Notes: generated from the sequence alone by a model not told the origin. Shown: positions 46,601 to 54,610, counted from the first letter of the stretch. The stretch is 64,000 bases of DNA from Pedobacter cryophilus (GCF_005116455.1 NZ_SWBP01000001.1:372001-436000), one strand, 5' to 3'. A program made the numbers and translations.

Positions 46601-46775
46601 AATTTCTAGTGCCAGATTATATGTAAGCGGTGATAATTTGTTGATCTTAACAAAGTATCCAGGGTCAGACCCAGAAGTTTCTTCTAACGGAAATTCAACT
46701 TCTTCGTTAGGGGTTGAAAGAAACTCAGTTGCAAATGGAAGAACTTTAACTGCAGGTTTATCACTTAAGTTTTAA
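43620..46775 (+). CDS. SusC/RagA family TonB-linked outer membrane protein
   Basis: The 1051-residue protein has a signal peptide (ending NLKAQ), an N-terminal carboxypeptidase-regulatory-like domain (about 24-100), the TonB box/plug start LSEIVVTGYGTQRKADNVGSI, plug domain through IYGSRAANGVLIVTTKKG (about 238) and a large beta-barrel ending in aromatic Phe (TLTAGLSLKF). It forms the transport barrel of a SusCD pair. It lacks an N-terminal signalling domain, so regulation through an ECF sigma/FecR pair is unlikely. Substrate unknown, since no glycoside hydrolase or peptidase gene accompanies it in this window. Confidence 0.95.
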   Translation: MTKKLLLILLLFGIYTKNLKAQTRIITGTVTDKMDGSSLPGVAIMVVGSNNGIQTSADGKFSLKVPTGAQSLKFTYVGYLSKTLTVTGNVINVALEQDSKQLSEIVVTGYGTQRKADNVGSIARVSSKELENKPVQSFDQALGGKAAGVQITIPNGVLNNPPVIRIRGTNSISLSSFPLIVIDGIATFTGDASGSSAAGNALASINPNDIESIDVLKDAAAAAIYGSRAANGVLIVTTKKGKSGKATVSYDAWVGSVKPRNLEPLLDAFQYTDLKNEALKNFGTYNTGPTGTRAFFALTNDASGNPINTNWYDYIYREGFSHSNTVSISGGNESTSYYLSGNFTAQEGIIVKNDYNRKSGLFKIDHKEGKMFLLGGKISYTNQENLAATSSGSLPGEAFGTGGLGRLAIVTAPNVAPLNPDGSYSIFNATTIGRMGNVGSDVGFYNPSTVIDLDRSNNELNTVQSNFYLQANLTPWLNLKTVYGIDYILSDNDAFFNPINGGSAASLGSAAKSLNKNKRWVWTNTAQADYTFSEKHNFSLLLGNEQQRSESDGFSGSRTTLSDLAFDNYAAGFATPATAGAVGENYLVSFFSRFNYDFNKKYFLTANLRQDEYSAFGANNKKGIFYGVGIGWEIAQEKFWTKAGLDNLFTTFKIRGSYGTIGNFSGLGNLASYSFYGTGLYAGASTLVPTQTGNDQIGWETSDKLDVGFNFGILNDKITVEAAYYKNSLGGLIYNVPQVPSAGLPSTPQINIASMYNKGYELTVNADPVRTNNFSWNTSLNISFNENKITSLSQGIDQFLTTTSGLESASISRVGSSLGMIYAVPTAGVDPATGRRIFIEKATGKKVLYSHNITTSGFLRWSYEDGTAAPVISINDAQVAGNTQPKFVGGFSNNFRYKKFDLTTTLTYQLGFSIYYGTNAGLRDQRFWNNSTDMLRRWTTPGQITDIPKLNFTDNVSNGSSFPIDVNIYKGDFVKLRNISLGYTLPTQFLSKAKISSARLYVSGDNLLILTKYPGSDPEVSSNGNSTSSLGVERNSVANGRTLTAGLSLKF

Positions 46776-46792
46776 TTTTTAAAAGGAATATC

Positions 46793-48244
46793 ATGAAAAA
46801 GAAATTTTTATATATAAGTATATTGATTACCGTGATGATGGGCGGTTGTCAAAAGGATCTATTAACTCCTGATTCAGAGACACAGGTTTCAACACTTGAT
46901 TTAGCCCAGTTCTCAACCGTTGCCAGAATTGATGGCCAAGTAAGAGGATTATATACTGGCTTAAGAGCGGCAGATTTTTATGGCGGCAGATATATTGTTT
47001 ATAATGAATTAAGGGCAGATAATTATGTTGCACAAAGTTCAAATTCTGTTACTGCAACCCAAACGTATGCTTATACTTTAGGTAATGGTGCGCAAGAAGT
47101 TAATGGCTTTTGGGCATCAGCTTACAACACTATCAATAGATGCAATTTATTTATTGAAGGAATGGCCGCAAAAGGAAATGCTGTTATTGGGGATGCAACT
47201 GGTAAGAATTATATAGCCGAAGCAAAAATGATACGGGCAATTTGTTATTATAGCTTACTAACCTTATACGCAAGACCTTATTATGATGGAAATGGCAGTA
47301 AACCAGGTTTACCTTTGCGTTTAACCGGAAACTCGGTGTCGGGTAATTTTGATTTAGCTAGAAGTACAGTTGCTGAAGTTTACACTCAAGTTTTAAAAGA
47401 TTTAAATGAAGCAGAGATAGACTTACCAGCCAACTATTCTACGGCTTTAAATAATACCATTAGAGCACACAAAAATACTGCTATTGCTTATAAGACACGT
47501 GTTTATTTAACTATGCAACGCTATGCAGATGTAGTAACTGAGGCTAATAAGATTGTGCCATTAGTAGCTCCATTTACAGCAACTTCTGGTGTTGCACATG
47601 CTTTACAAGCAGATATTACCAATGTATTTAAAACACCATACACCACAACAGAATCTATATTATCTATGCCTTTTGTGAGTGGCACTGAGAATGCTGCCGG
47701 ACAAAGTGCTTTAGGTTCTTATTTCTTCGGTGTTGTATTATATTCAATGAATCCTACTGGTATTATTGCTGATGCAGGATGGAAATCAACCGATAAAAGA
47801 AGAAGTTTCATAGGCTCTAGATCGGGCTTTACTGTTCTATCAAAGTACCCAACATTAGCTGCATCCAACTATGCTGATTATGTTCCAATAATAAGATATG
47901 CTGAGGTTTTATTAAATTTAGGGGAAGCGCTTGCAAGAAGCACCACTTCCGTTAATCCTAGGGCTGTAGCATTACTTAATGCTGTTAGAAATCGTTCTGA
48001 TGCTACAACAACCTTTTTAGTAACTGGCTTTGCAGCACCACAGGCTTTGTATGATGCATTTCTGAAAGAAAGAAATATAGAATTACTGGGAGAAGGTTTC
48101 CGCAGTCCTGATTTATTACGTTTGGGACTTACAATTCCTGGGAAAGAAAGTATACCAGCTGTTCTACCGTCATCTCCTCTTTATATTTGGCCAATTCCTT
48201 CAAGTGAGTTATTGTACAACAAGTTAATGACAGATAATTTGTAA
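46793..48244 (+). CDS. SusD/RagB family nutrient-binding lipoprotein
   Basis: The 483-residue protein has a lipobox (MMGGC, Cys19), a SusD N-terminal region (RGLYTGLRAADFYGGRYIVYNELRADNYVAQ), TPR-like helices and the C-terminal RagB/SusD pattern EVLLNLGEALARS...ALLNAVRNRS and FLKERNIELLGEGFRSPDLLRLG. It caps the SusC barrel and binds the substrate. Eighteen bp downstream of susC, same operon. The pair has no neighbouring enzyme, so it could be a peptide or glycan system. Confidence 0.95.
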   Translation: MKKKFLYISILITVMMGGCQKDLLTPDSETQVSTLDLAQFSTVARIDGQVRGLYTGLRAADFYGGRYIVYNELRADNYVAQSSNSVTATQTYAYTLGNGAQEVNGFWASAYNTINRCNLFIEGMAAKGNAVIGDATGKNYIAEAKMIRAICYYSLLTLYARPYYDGNGSKPGLPLRLTGNSVSGNFDLARSTVAEVYTQVLKDLNEAEIDLPANYSTALNNTIRAHKNTAIAYKTRVYLTMQRYADVVTEANKIVPLVAPFTATSGVAHALQADITNVFKTPYTTTESILSMPFVSGTENAAGQSALGSYFFGVVLYSMNPTGIIADAGWKSTDKRRSFIGSRSGFTVLSKYPTLAASNYADYVPIIRYAEVLLNLGEALARSTTSVNPRAVALLNAVRNRSDATTTFLVTGFAAPQALYDAFLKERNIELLGEGFRSPDLLRLGLTIPGKESIPAVLPSSPLYIWPIPSSELLYNKLMTDNL

Positions 48245-48272
48245 TCATCATTAATAAAAATATCCTTTAAAC

Positions 48273-48308
48273 AAAACAGCCTCTGATTAAAAATCAGAGG
48301 CTGTTTTT
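48273..48308 (+). terminator. Terminator after susD (bidirectional)
   Basis: A stem of 15-16 bp around AAAA with T runs on both strands; serves susD and possibly the gene ending at 48328. Confidence 0.88.
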
Positions 48309-48327
48309 ATTTTATTTTAATTAAGAA

Positions 48328-48774
48328 TTAAGCCATTTGTATTTTATCTATTTTCAAGAAAAATTCTTCAAAGTTTACGGTATTTCCACTCAAACAATTA
48401 AATAAAGCAAATATTCCTTGATCTTCTTTTTTACCATTACCAGTTTGTACAACAAACTTTTTTACTACTGTAGGAATAAGCACTTCTGCTATTTCTTTAG
48501 CCGCCGAAGAACTAATGGAATAATATTTATTTAATCGGTTGGCGTATTTATTAATCATCATTTTAAGTAATAGATCACTTTCCGCCTTCTTACCTTTAAA
48601 AAAACTCATTAAATCTTTTGCCTTACCATTATCAAGTTGCGATTTAAGAATATCTATAATCACACCTGCAGCCTCATAAGTTGCAGATTCAAAAGAACTT
48701 GCAGTTATTCCAGCACTTAAGAAAACCTCCTTCTTAGAATTTTCTTTCACCAATTGATTTAGTTTTTCAAACAT
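48328..48774 (-). CDS. Conserved helical protein, unknown (DUF937/YidB-like?)
   Basis: I do not firmly recognise this protein. From ATG 48774 it has 148 residues beginning MFEKLNQLVKENSKKEVF; the open frame extends 15 residues upstream with a hydrophobic stretch that looks untranslated. It is all-helical, Lys-rich and has no signal peptide. The start resembles Bacteroidota DUF937/YidB-like proteins. The body has a GKKEDQGIFALFNCLSG segment. Neighbours (SusD, OmpA) give no functional clue. Confidence 0.6.
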   Translation of the reverse strand: MFEKLNQLVKENSKKEVFLSAGITASSFESATYEAAGVIIDILKSQLDNGKAKDLMSFFKGKKAESDLLLKMMINKYANRLNKYYSISSSAAKEIAEVLIPTVVKKFVVQTGNGKKEDQGIFALFNCLSGNTVNFEEFFLKIDKIQMA

Positions 48775-48908
48775 CTCTTTAAAGATTAAATTATTGATTA
48801 GCAAATTGATTACAAACAACTATTATTAATGTGATATATTTAAATATTTAACAAATAAAATAAATTTTACTTAATTAAAAGACCTGTTATTTAAAAATAT
48901 TTTAATAC

Positions 48909-48944
48909 AAAAAAGGAATTTAATGTGTCCACTAAATTCCTTTT
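48909..48944 (-). terminator. Terminator after the OmpA lipoprotein gene
   Basis: On the minus strand a 12-bp stem (48933-48944 with 48911-48922) with a 10-nt loop and a T run. Confidence 0.75.
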
Positions 48945-48966
48945 CTAATTGTATATTTTTTGGTAA

Positions 48967-49656
48967 TTAATTACCTGCCGCAGCTTTTGCTTCAGCCTTC
49001 ATTGCTTCATTAGCAACAATTACAACTTCTACTCTTCTGTTTAAAGTTCTACCTTCATCTGTATCGTTAGATGCAATTGGCTCATTTTCACCTCTACCAG
49101 AAGTTTTTAATCTATTTAAATCAACCCCTTTAGATACTGCATAATTTTTTACAGCATTTGATCTTTCTAAAGAAAGTTTGTTATTTATTGCATCCGTTCC
49201 CACTGCATCCGTATGACCAATAATCATAATGTCTGTATTTGGATACTTATTTAATGATGCGGCAAGGTTGTCTATGTTTTGCTTTGCTGCAGTAGATAAA
49301 CTTGATTTACCAAATTCAAATAATAAACCAGAATCAAATTTTACAATAATTCCTTCTCCTGCCGGTATTACTTCTGCACCTGGTACGCTTTGCTCAATTT
49401 CTTTAGCTTGCTTATCCATGTTACGACCAATGTATGCACCCGCTGTACCACCAATTGCACCACCAATAATTGCACCTACAGCAGTATTACCTGCCTTTTT
49501 ACCAATTAAAGCACCAATAGTACCACCAGCTACAGCACCAATACCCGCTCCTTTTTGAGTATTTGATAAAGACTTACAAGCCGGAAAAATTGCAGATGTT
49601 CCTACTAAGGCTACTAAACCTAATACGGAAACTTTTAATTTATTTGAATTCATCAT
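48967..49656 (-). CDS. OmpA family lipoprotein with glycine zipper
   Basis: The 229-residue protein has a lipobox (FPAC, Cys27), a glycine-zipper stretch (GAGIGAVAGGTIGALIG... about 36-77) and an OmpA C-terminal peptidoglycan-binding domain with GHTDAVGTD and the LSLERSNAVKNYAVSKGV motif and the Arg in TLNRRVEVVI. It should link outer membrane and peptidoglycan. Similar proteins are called YiaD. A second ATG two codons in (MNSNK) is equally possible. Divergent from the SDR-type gene. Confidence 0.92.
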   Translation of the reverse strand: MMNSNKLKVSVLGLVALVGTSAIFPACKSLSNTQKGAGIGAVAGGTIGALIGKKAGNTAVGAIIGGAIGGTAGAYIGRNMDKQAKEIEQSVPGAEVIPAGEGIIVKFDSGLLFEFGKSSLSTAAKQNIDNLAASLNKYPNTDIMIIGHTDAVGTDAINNKLSLERSNAVKNYAVSKGVDLNRLKTSGRGENEPIASNDTDEGRTLNRRVEVVIVANEAMKAEAKAAAGN

Positions 49657-49717
49657 TTTTTTATTTCTTTTTTTATTGAATACTTAGTTCAAAGTGGATG
49701 CCAAAATTTTGTTTTAG

Positions 49718-49725
49718 TACTTTTG
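49718..49725 (+). promoter_or_regulatory. Promoter -7 box of the SDR-type gene
   Basis: TACTTTTG, a perfect TAnnTTTG, ends 6 nt before the ATG at 49732. It overlaps the TTG at 49723, so that codon is promoter sequence, not a start. Confidence 0.5.
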
Positions 49726-49731
49726 ACTAGT

Positions 49732-50574
49732 ATGAATATAACAAAAATTAATAAAATTGCAGTATTAGGTTGTGGCTGGCTGGGGCTTCCTTTAGCTAAA
49801 GAACTAATAGAAGATGGTTATTTTGTTAAAGGTTCTACCACCACTATCTCAAAAATAGCTGTATTAGCTGCGCAGCATATCGACCCGTTTTTAGTACAAT
49901 TAAATCCAGAAATTGAGGGTGATGATATCCAACTATTTTTAGATGTTGATCTTTTAATCATTAATATCCCTCCAGGGAGGCATAAAGGAACAGAAAATAA
50001 CTATGTGACCAAAATGGCGAACATCGCCAAAGCAGTTACAAATTCTCCTATTTCTAAAATAATTTTTATTTCTTCCTCTTCGGTTTATCCCGAAAATTGT
50101 ACCGAAGTAGCTGAAGAAACAGCGATAGATGAGCATACGCCATCAGCTTTAAGCTTATTCCAAGCCGAAGAAATTTTTAGAAATTTAAAGCAAATCAAAA
50201 CAACCGTTGTCAGAATGTCGGGTTTAATTGGGCCAGAAAGACACCCGGGAAGGTTTTTTGCCGGAAAAGAAAATATACCTAACGGACTAGCTCCAGTAAA
50301 TTTGATTCATTTGGTAGATTGCATAAGCATCATCAAATTCATTATTGAAGAAGAAATATGGGATGAGACGATCAATGCCGCAGCTCCTGATCATCCTAAC
50401 AAAATGGATTTTTACGCTTTAGCTTCTGAGAAGTATAACCAAAGCACAGCTCAATTTATTGCCGAGAAACAGAATTTCAAAATTGTAAGCTCCAAAAAAT
50501 TAATAGATAAATATGGTTACCAGTTTAAGATTCCTAATTTGATGGAATGGCTTCTTCAAACTCCTCAAAGTTAA
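49732..50574 (+). CDS. NAD(P)-binding SDR / epimerase-like protein (YeeZ family)
   Basis: The 280-residue protein begins with a Rossmann motif (VLGCGWLGLPLA), has the SISSSSVYPE-like active-site strand IIFISSSSVYPE and a RMSGLIGPERHPGRFFAG segment, fitting extended SDR proteins annotated NAD-dependent epimerase or YeeZ. The YxxxK pair is not plain, so catalytic activity is uncertain. Start at ATG 49732, because the TTG further up lies in the -7 box. Its end overlaps the convergent DUF2452 gene by 41 bp. Confidence 0.78.
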   Translation: MNITKINKIAVLGCGWLGLPLAKELIEDGYFVKGSTTTISKIAVLAAQHIDPFLVQLNPEIEGDDIQLFLDVDLLIINIPPGRHKGTENNYVTKMANIAKAVTNSPISKIIFISSSSVYPENCTEVAEETAIDEHTPSALSLFQAEEIFRNLKQIKTTVVRMSGLIGPERHPGRFFAGKENIPNGLAPVNLIHLVDCISIIKFIIEEEIWDETINAAAPDHPNKMDFYALASEKYNQSTAQFIAEKQNFKIVSSKKLIDKYGYQFKIPNLMEWLLQTPQS

Positions 50575-51031
50575 AATTAGCTTTATCTAAAACATCCCAG
50601 GTAGAATCAGACAGTAAACGAATGGTTGATATATGTCTTTTAAAAGATTTTGACCTCCCCCATTCTTGAGGTGCAATCATGCTCACCAAAAATTGTCCTT
50701 GCTCTTCTTTTTCATAAAGATGATAAACTTGCCCCATTACAGGCTTAAACTTCATATCAGCTTTATAAATTAATTCGGATATTTTTAAACGATCTTCAAT
50801 GTCTTTTACCTGCTGCATAATGAGTTCGGCCTGTTTTCTAAGCATCCCAATTTGTTGTTGAGCTTGCATGTGCATGGCTTCAACGGCATTGGCTCTCACC
50901 TTATTCTTATCAATTAATTTAATAACTGGCGAACTTACCGTCATTGGAACCGGCGAAAACTTTGCTTCGCCAGTGTAATAAGAAAACTTATCTTTTTTTT
51001 CTTCTGAAGATTCCTGATTATTCATGCTCAC
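50534..51031 (-). CDS. DUF2452 family protein
   Basis: A 165-residue, Bacteroidota-restricted family. It has a polar N-terminus (SSEEKKDKFSYYTGEAKFSPVPM), a long helix (MHMQAQQQIGMLRKQAELIMQQVKDIEDRLK) and a C-terminal GQVYHLYEKEEQGQFLVSMIAPQEWG unit. Function unknown. Start could be ATG 51031 or the third-codon Met. Divergent from the LytS-type kinase gene. Confidence 0.82.
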   Translation of the reverse strand: MSMNNQESSEEKKDKFSYYTGEAKFSPVPMTVSSPVIKLIDKNKVRANAVEAMHMQAQQQIGMLRKQAELIMQQVKDIEDRLKISELIYKADMKFKPVMGQVYHLYEKEEQGQFLVSMIAPQEWGRSKSFKRHISTIRLLSDSTWDVLDKANFNFEEFEEAIPSN

Positions 51032-51088
51032 TCTTAAACCACAATTCTTTAATTTAGTTTCCGTTTATCGATAAAAAATTACCTTTCA

Positions 51089-51118
51089 TCTGATTATTTG
51101 ACTGACGGTCTGATAATT
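51089..51118 (+). promoter_or_regulatory. Direct repeat, candidate LytTR operator
   Basis: TCTGATTATT (51089-51098) and TCTGATAATT (51109-51118) start 20 bp apart, two helical turns, upstream of the kinase-regulator operon. LytTR domains bind direct repeats with such spacing. Assignment rests on location and spacing. Confidence 0.4.
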
Positions 51119-51167
51119 CATCAGCATTTACAATGCTATACTTACTTTAGCAGAAACAAATTTAAGC

Positions 51168-52217
51168 ATGAAAGACTTTATAAAATGTGCAATTAATGGT
51201 TTAAAAATTGGGGCAATAGTTGCTGCTATTTTAATTGCATTCTACTTTATTTCTGCAAATAATGTAAGTTGGCGCTATGTAGGGGTAACTTTTATGTTTA
51301 GCGTTGCTATTTCTACCTCCATTTCGAGCTTTATGCAATTAGTAGAAAACTATCGTAAAAAATACAACCCTAAAAACTACTATTTTATTTGGGGCTTATA
51401 TTATTTATCTGCTTTAGTGGGGATGACCATTGCTAGCGAAATTTGCCTTTTTATTCTTAATGCATTTATTTTAAAAATTGATTACACCATTTTTTCCGAC
51501 CCAAAACAGCTTTTAATTAATTTAGTGATTTCTTTAGTAGTTACCACCATAGTTGGCGTTTATCAAACACAACGCAGCAATTTAGAGTTAAGATTAAAGC
51601 AAAAGGAAGTTGATATTATCAAACTCAATCAACTTAAAACACAAGCCGAATTACAAACTTTACAATCTAGAATTAACCCTCATTTTTTGTATAATTCTTT
51701 AAATTCTATTGCCAGTTTAATTCACATTGATGCAGATAAAGCCGAAGATATGACCCTTAAACTTTCTAAACTTTTTAGATACAGCATCAACACTCAAAAC
51801 GAAAATTTAACTTCTGTAAAAGAAGAAGTAGAGATTGTAAAAACCTATTTAGACATAGAAAGAGTACGCTTTGGAGAACGTATTAATTTTAATTTAGAAA
51901 TTGATGATGCCGCATTAGAAGAGAAAATTCCTAGATTTATATTGCAGCCTTTAGTAGAAAACGCTTTAAAGCATGGCTTAAACGATCAAATAAGTGGTGG
52001 TTTATTAAAAATAATTATAAAAAACGCACCAAATGAACTGTTACTAATTGTGAGTGATAATGGCAAACCTTTTCCATCGGAGTTAAATTCTGGTTATGGT
52101 TTACAAAGCACTTATGAAAAATTACAATTATTATATCCAGATAATTATCAATTACAAATAGTAAACGAACCCGAAAAACAAATTAAAATCTCTATACCAA
52201 AACAACATGAATCATAA
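51168..52217 (+). CDS. LytS-type sensor histidine kinase
   Basis: The 349-residue protein has four N-terminal membrane helices (about 10-135), a coiled-coil linker and the His_kinase domain with NPHFLYNSLNSIASLI, where His is the phospho-acceptor, plus an HATPase module (ILQPLVENALKHGL, SDNGKPF, SGYGLQSTYEKL). Together with the next gene it is a two-component pair of the LytS/LytR family. ATG start; 11-nt overlap with the regulator. Confidence 0.93.
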   Translation: MKDFIKCAINGLKIGAIVAAILIAFYFISANNVSWRYVGVTFMFSVAISTSISSFMQLVENYRKKYNPKNYYFIWGLYYLSALVGMTIASEICLFILNAFILKIDYTIFSDPKQLLINLVISLVVTTIVGVYQTQRSNLELRLKQKEVDIIKLNQLKTQAELQTLQSRINPHFLYNSLNSIASLIHIDADKAEDMTLKLSKLFRYSINTQNENLTSVKEEVEIVKTYLDIERVRFGERINFNLEIDDAALEEKIPRFILQPLVENALKHGLNDQISGGLLKIIIKNAPNELLLIVSDNGKPFPSELNSGYGLQSTYEKLQLLYPDNYQLQIVNEPEKQIKISIPKQHES

Positions 52218-52956
52218 ATTTACCTGTATCATTATTGATGATGAAGAACTTGCCCGCCAAAGACTCATCAGATTAATTACGCCTTACAACGTGTTTGAGG
52301 TAATTGCCCAAGCTACAAACGGACAGGAAGGCTTAAAATTGGTAGAAGAACACCAACCCGATGTTATTTTTTTAGACGTGGAGATGCCGGTAATGAATGG
52401 TTTCGAGATGTTATCTAAGCTTAAAAAACAACCCAAAGTTATTTTTACTACCGCTTATGATCAATATGCGATTAAAGCCTTTGAAGAAAATTCTTTAGAC
52501 TATTTACTAAAACCTGTAGAAAAAGACCGATTAGAAAAATGTATTGCCAAGTTACAAGCCACTCATAAACCTATGGAAATGCCTTTACAGCAATTGCTAG
52601 AGCAATTAAAACCAAAAAAAGAAATAAAAACACTGACCGTAAAAATTGGAGACAAAATTTTATTGATTCAGCTTAATGCGATAATTGCCATTGAAGCCGA
52701 AGAAAAATATGTGTTTTTACTCACCGAAGACGGAAATAAACACCTTACAGATTTTACACTGAGTAATTTAGAAGACCGTTTGCCTGATACTTTTTGTAGA
52801 ATTCACAGAAGCACCATCATCAATACCGATAAAATTAAAGAAATCAGAAAAAGCTTTAATGGTGCTTTAGTTTTTGTAATGAACAACAAAGAGCAAAGCA
52901 AATTCACCAGCAGCCGCAGCAATTCTGAAGCATTAAGGGAAAGGTTTGATATATAA
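52207..52956 (+). CDS. LytTR-family response regulator
   Basis: The 249-residue protein has a receiver domain (IIIDDEELARQRL; phospho-Asp in VIFLDVEMPVMNGFEM; TTAYDQYAIKAF; DYLLKPVEKDRL) and a C-terminal LytTR DNA-binding domain (about 145-248) with IHRSTIINTDKIKEIRKS. Its operon overlaps the kinase gene by 11 nt, so they form one functional unit. A likely autoregulatory site is 51089-51118. Confidence 0.94.
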   Translation: MNHKFTCIIIDDEELARQRLIRLITPYNVFEVIAQATNGQEGLKLVEEHQPDVIFLDVEMPVMNGFEMLSKLKKQPKVIFTTAYDQYAIKAFEENSLDYLLKPVEKDRLEKCIAKLQATHKPMEMPLQQLLEQLKPKKEIKTLTVKIGDKILLIQLNAIIAIEAEEKYVFLLTEDGNKHLTDFTLSNLEDRLPDTFCRIHRSTIINTDKIKEIRKSFNGALVFVMNNKEQSKFTSSRSNSEALRERFDI

Positions 52957-53061
52957 TAGGTTGTAGGTTTTAGGTTGTAAGTTTTATAAACTATAACTTA
53001 TAACTCAATTTACGCAAAGCTTTTTACTTAAAACTTTCAACCTAAAACTTAAAACTGACTT
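52954..53061 (+). repeat. Heptad-periodic array forming a long imperfect hairpin
   Basis: Between the converging regulator and methyltransferase genes, four units ending AGG or AAG run on the plus strand from 52954 (overlapping the stop codon). From 53020 to 53061 units begin CTT, CCT or CTG, i.e. the same pattern on the minus strand, ending inside the methyltransferase stop. The two 26-nt arms (52960-52985, 53030-53055) pair at 23 of 26 positions. Confidence 0.75.
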
Positions 53062-54244
53062 AATAAACCCTACACAACAATCCCTTTAAATACTCCCCTT
53101 CTGGAAAAGAAATTCTAATAGGATGATCTTCTGGTTGGCTAAATTGATGTAGAATTTGGACTTCCTTACCTGCATCTAAAGCCGCCCAGGCAATAATTTG
53201 TTTAAACGTTTCCATATCCACAGCGCCCGAACAGCTAAATGTAGCCAGCAAACCGCCTTTTTCTAAAACCAGCATTCCCAATCTGTTCAAATCCTTATAA
53301 GCTCTCGCTGCTCTGTCTAATGCCGAACGGGAAGGCGCATATTTTGGTGGATCTAAAATTACTACATCAAACTTTTCTTCTTGTTCTTTAAACAAACGCA
53401 ATTGTTTATTTACATCACTTTGAATCGCACTAAACTGGGTAGAATCAAATCCATTTAATACTATATTTTTGTTCAAAGTTTCTATCGCCAAAGCAGAACT
53501 ATCTACTGAAACTACTGAAGTTGCACCATTCAATAAAGCATTTAAAGTAAAACCACCGCTATAACTAAAGCAATCTAAAACACGTTTTCCCTTAGCATAA
53601 GAAGCTAATATTTTTCTATTATCCCTTTGGTCGCAATAAAAACCAGATTTTTGCCCTTCAACAATATTAATGTGGTATTTAACCCCATTTTCCTTTACCT
53701 CTACAAAATCTGGAGGTAATTCCCCCCAAAGCAAGCCTTCGGTTGCTTCTAATCCATCATGCGCTCTGGCGCTGGCGTCACTTTTATCAAAAATTCCTTT
53801 AGCTCCTGTTAATTTCTGTAATTCGTCTAAAATCACAGGCTTCATATTCTCTGCTCCAGATGTTAAAATCTGCAACGATAAATAATCTCCATATTTATCA
53901 GCAATTAAACCTGGTAAGTAATCAGATTCGCTAAAAACCAAACGACAAGCATTGGTATCTTCACTTAAAATAGTTGCTCTTGCAGCCACAGCAGCTTGCA
54001 AACGCTTTCTCCACCACAACTCTTCGGGCAAATTATCTTCTTCCCAACTCAACAACCTAACTGCCACTCTAGACGATCCGTTGAAGTACCCGTAAGCTAA
54101 AAACTCATCGTCAAAAGCAATCACTTTTACTAAATCGCCGTTTTTTGGTTTGCCTTTAACCTGTTGCAAAGCGCCAGAAAAAACCCAAGGATGACGTTGT
54201 AAAACAGCTTTCTCCTTACCCTTTTTTAAAATTATTGTGTCCAT
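53060..54244 (-). CDS. RlmI-type 23S rRNA (cytosine) methyltransferase
   Basis: A 394-residue class I SAM methyltransferase with an N-terminal PUA domain (HPWVFSGALQQVKG...DLVKVIAFDDEFLAYGYFN), an RlmI-like EEA linker (SDYLPGLIADKYG) and the catalytic domain with VLDCFSYSGGFTLNAL, DPPKYAPSR and ATFSCSGAVDM, where Cys is the presumed nucleophile. ATG 54244 is preferred; the open frame above it starts only with TTG. Convergent to the regulator through the heptad array. Confidence 0.9.
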   Translation of the reverse strand: MDTIILKKGKEKAVLQRHPWVFSGALQQVKGKPKNGDLVKVIAFDDEFLAYGYFNGSSRVAVRLLSWEEDNLPEELWWRKRLQAAVAARATILSEDTNACRLVFSESDYLPGLIADKYGDYLSLQILTSGAENMKPVILDELQKLTGAKGIFDKSDASARAHDGLEATEGLLWGELPPDFVEVKENGVKYHINIVEGQKSGFYCDQRDNRKILASYAKGKRVLDCFSYSGGFTLNALLNGATSVVSVDSSALAIETLNKNIVLNGFDSTQFSAIQSDVNKQLRLFKEQEEKFDVVILDPPKYAPSRSALDRAARAYKDLNRLGMLVLEKGGLLATFSCSGAVDMETFKQIIAWAALDAGKEVQILHQFSQPEDHPIRISFPEGEYLKGLLCRVY

Positions 54245-54311
54245 TGTGTGCAAAAGTAGTTAAAGACAATGAAAAGATTTTGAAAAGCAATGCTATTGCT
54301 CCTATTACCGG

Positions 54312-54400
54312 CAGTCCTGCTTTCCCTACAAGTACGTTTGTCTTCCCCTAATCACCAGCCAAAACACGCCAATCCGGGCTTTTCGTTCAATCAGGTTTAT
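54312..54400 (-). repeat. G+C-richer intergenic segment, probable dispersed repeat
   Basis: A non-coding segment richer in G+C than its surroundings, reading on the minus strand CTGATTGAACGAAAAGCCCG and further GGCTGGTGATTAGGGG. From memory it resembles a sequence dispersed in Bacteroidota genomes; no second full copy is in this window. Confidence 0.35.
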
Positions 54401-54488
54401 TTTGCAAGGCTTGTGCAAAAAACTTAAACTTATATTACACCACAAATAAATTTGAAGGATTTTATATCCTCTACGTTAAAACTTTTAG

Positions 54489-54610
54489 CTCCGTGATCTC
54501 CGCGTCCTCTGTGGTTAAAATCTTTTTATCACAGCACTTAATTTATATTAAAAAAGCTTTCAGGGGAAGCTTTATTTTATAACCACAGAATAACAGAGGG
54601 CACAAAGTGA
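54489..54610. repeat. Inverted repeat without a gene (TAACCACAGA arms)
   Basis: The left arm (54489-54521) read on the minus strand starts TTAACCACAGAGGACGCGG; the right arm (54580-54610) starts TAACCACAGAATAACAGAG on the plus strand. Ten bases match exactly (TAACCACAGA); the remainder is degenerate. The 58 bp between hold no frame. The arms recall the sequences that flank GxxExxY genes in related genomes. Confidence 0.45.
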
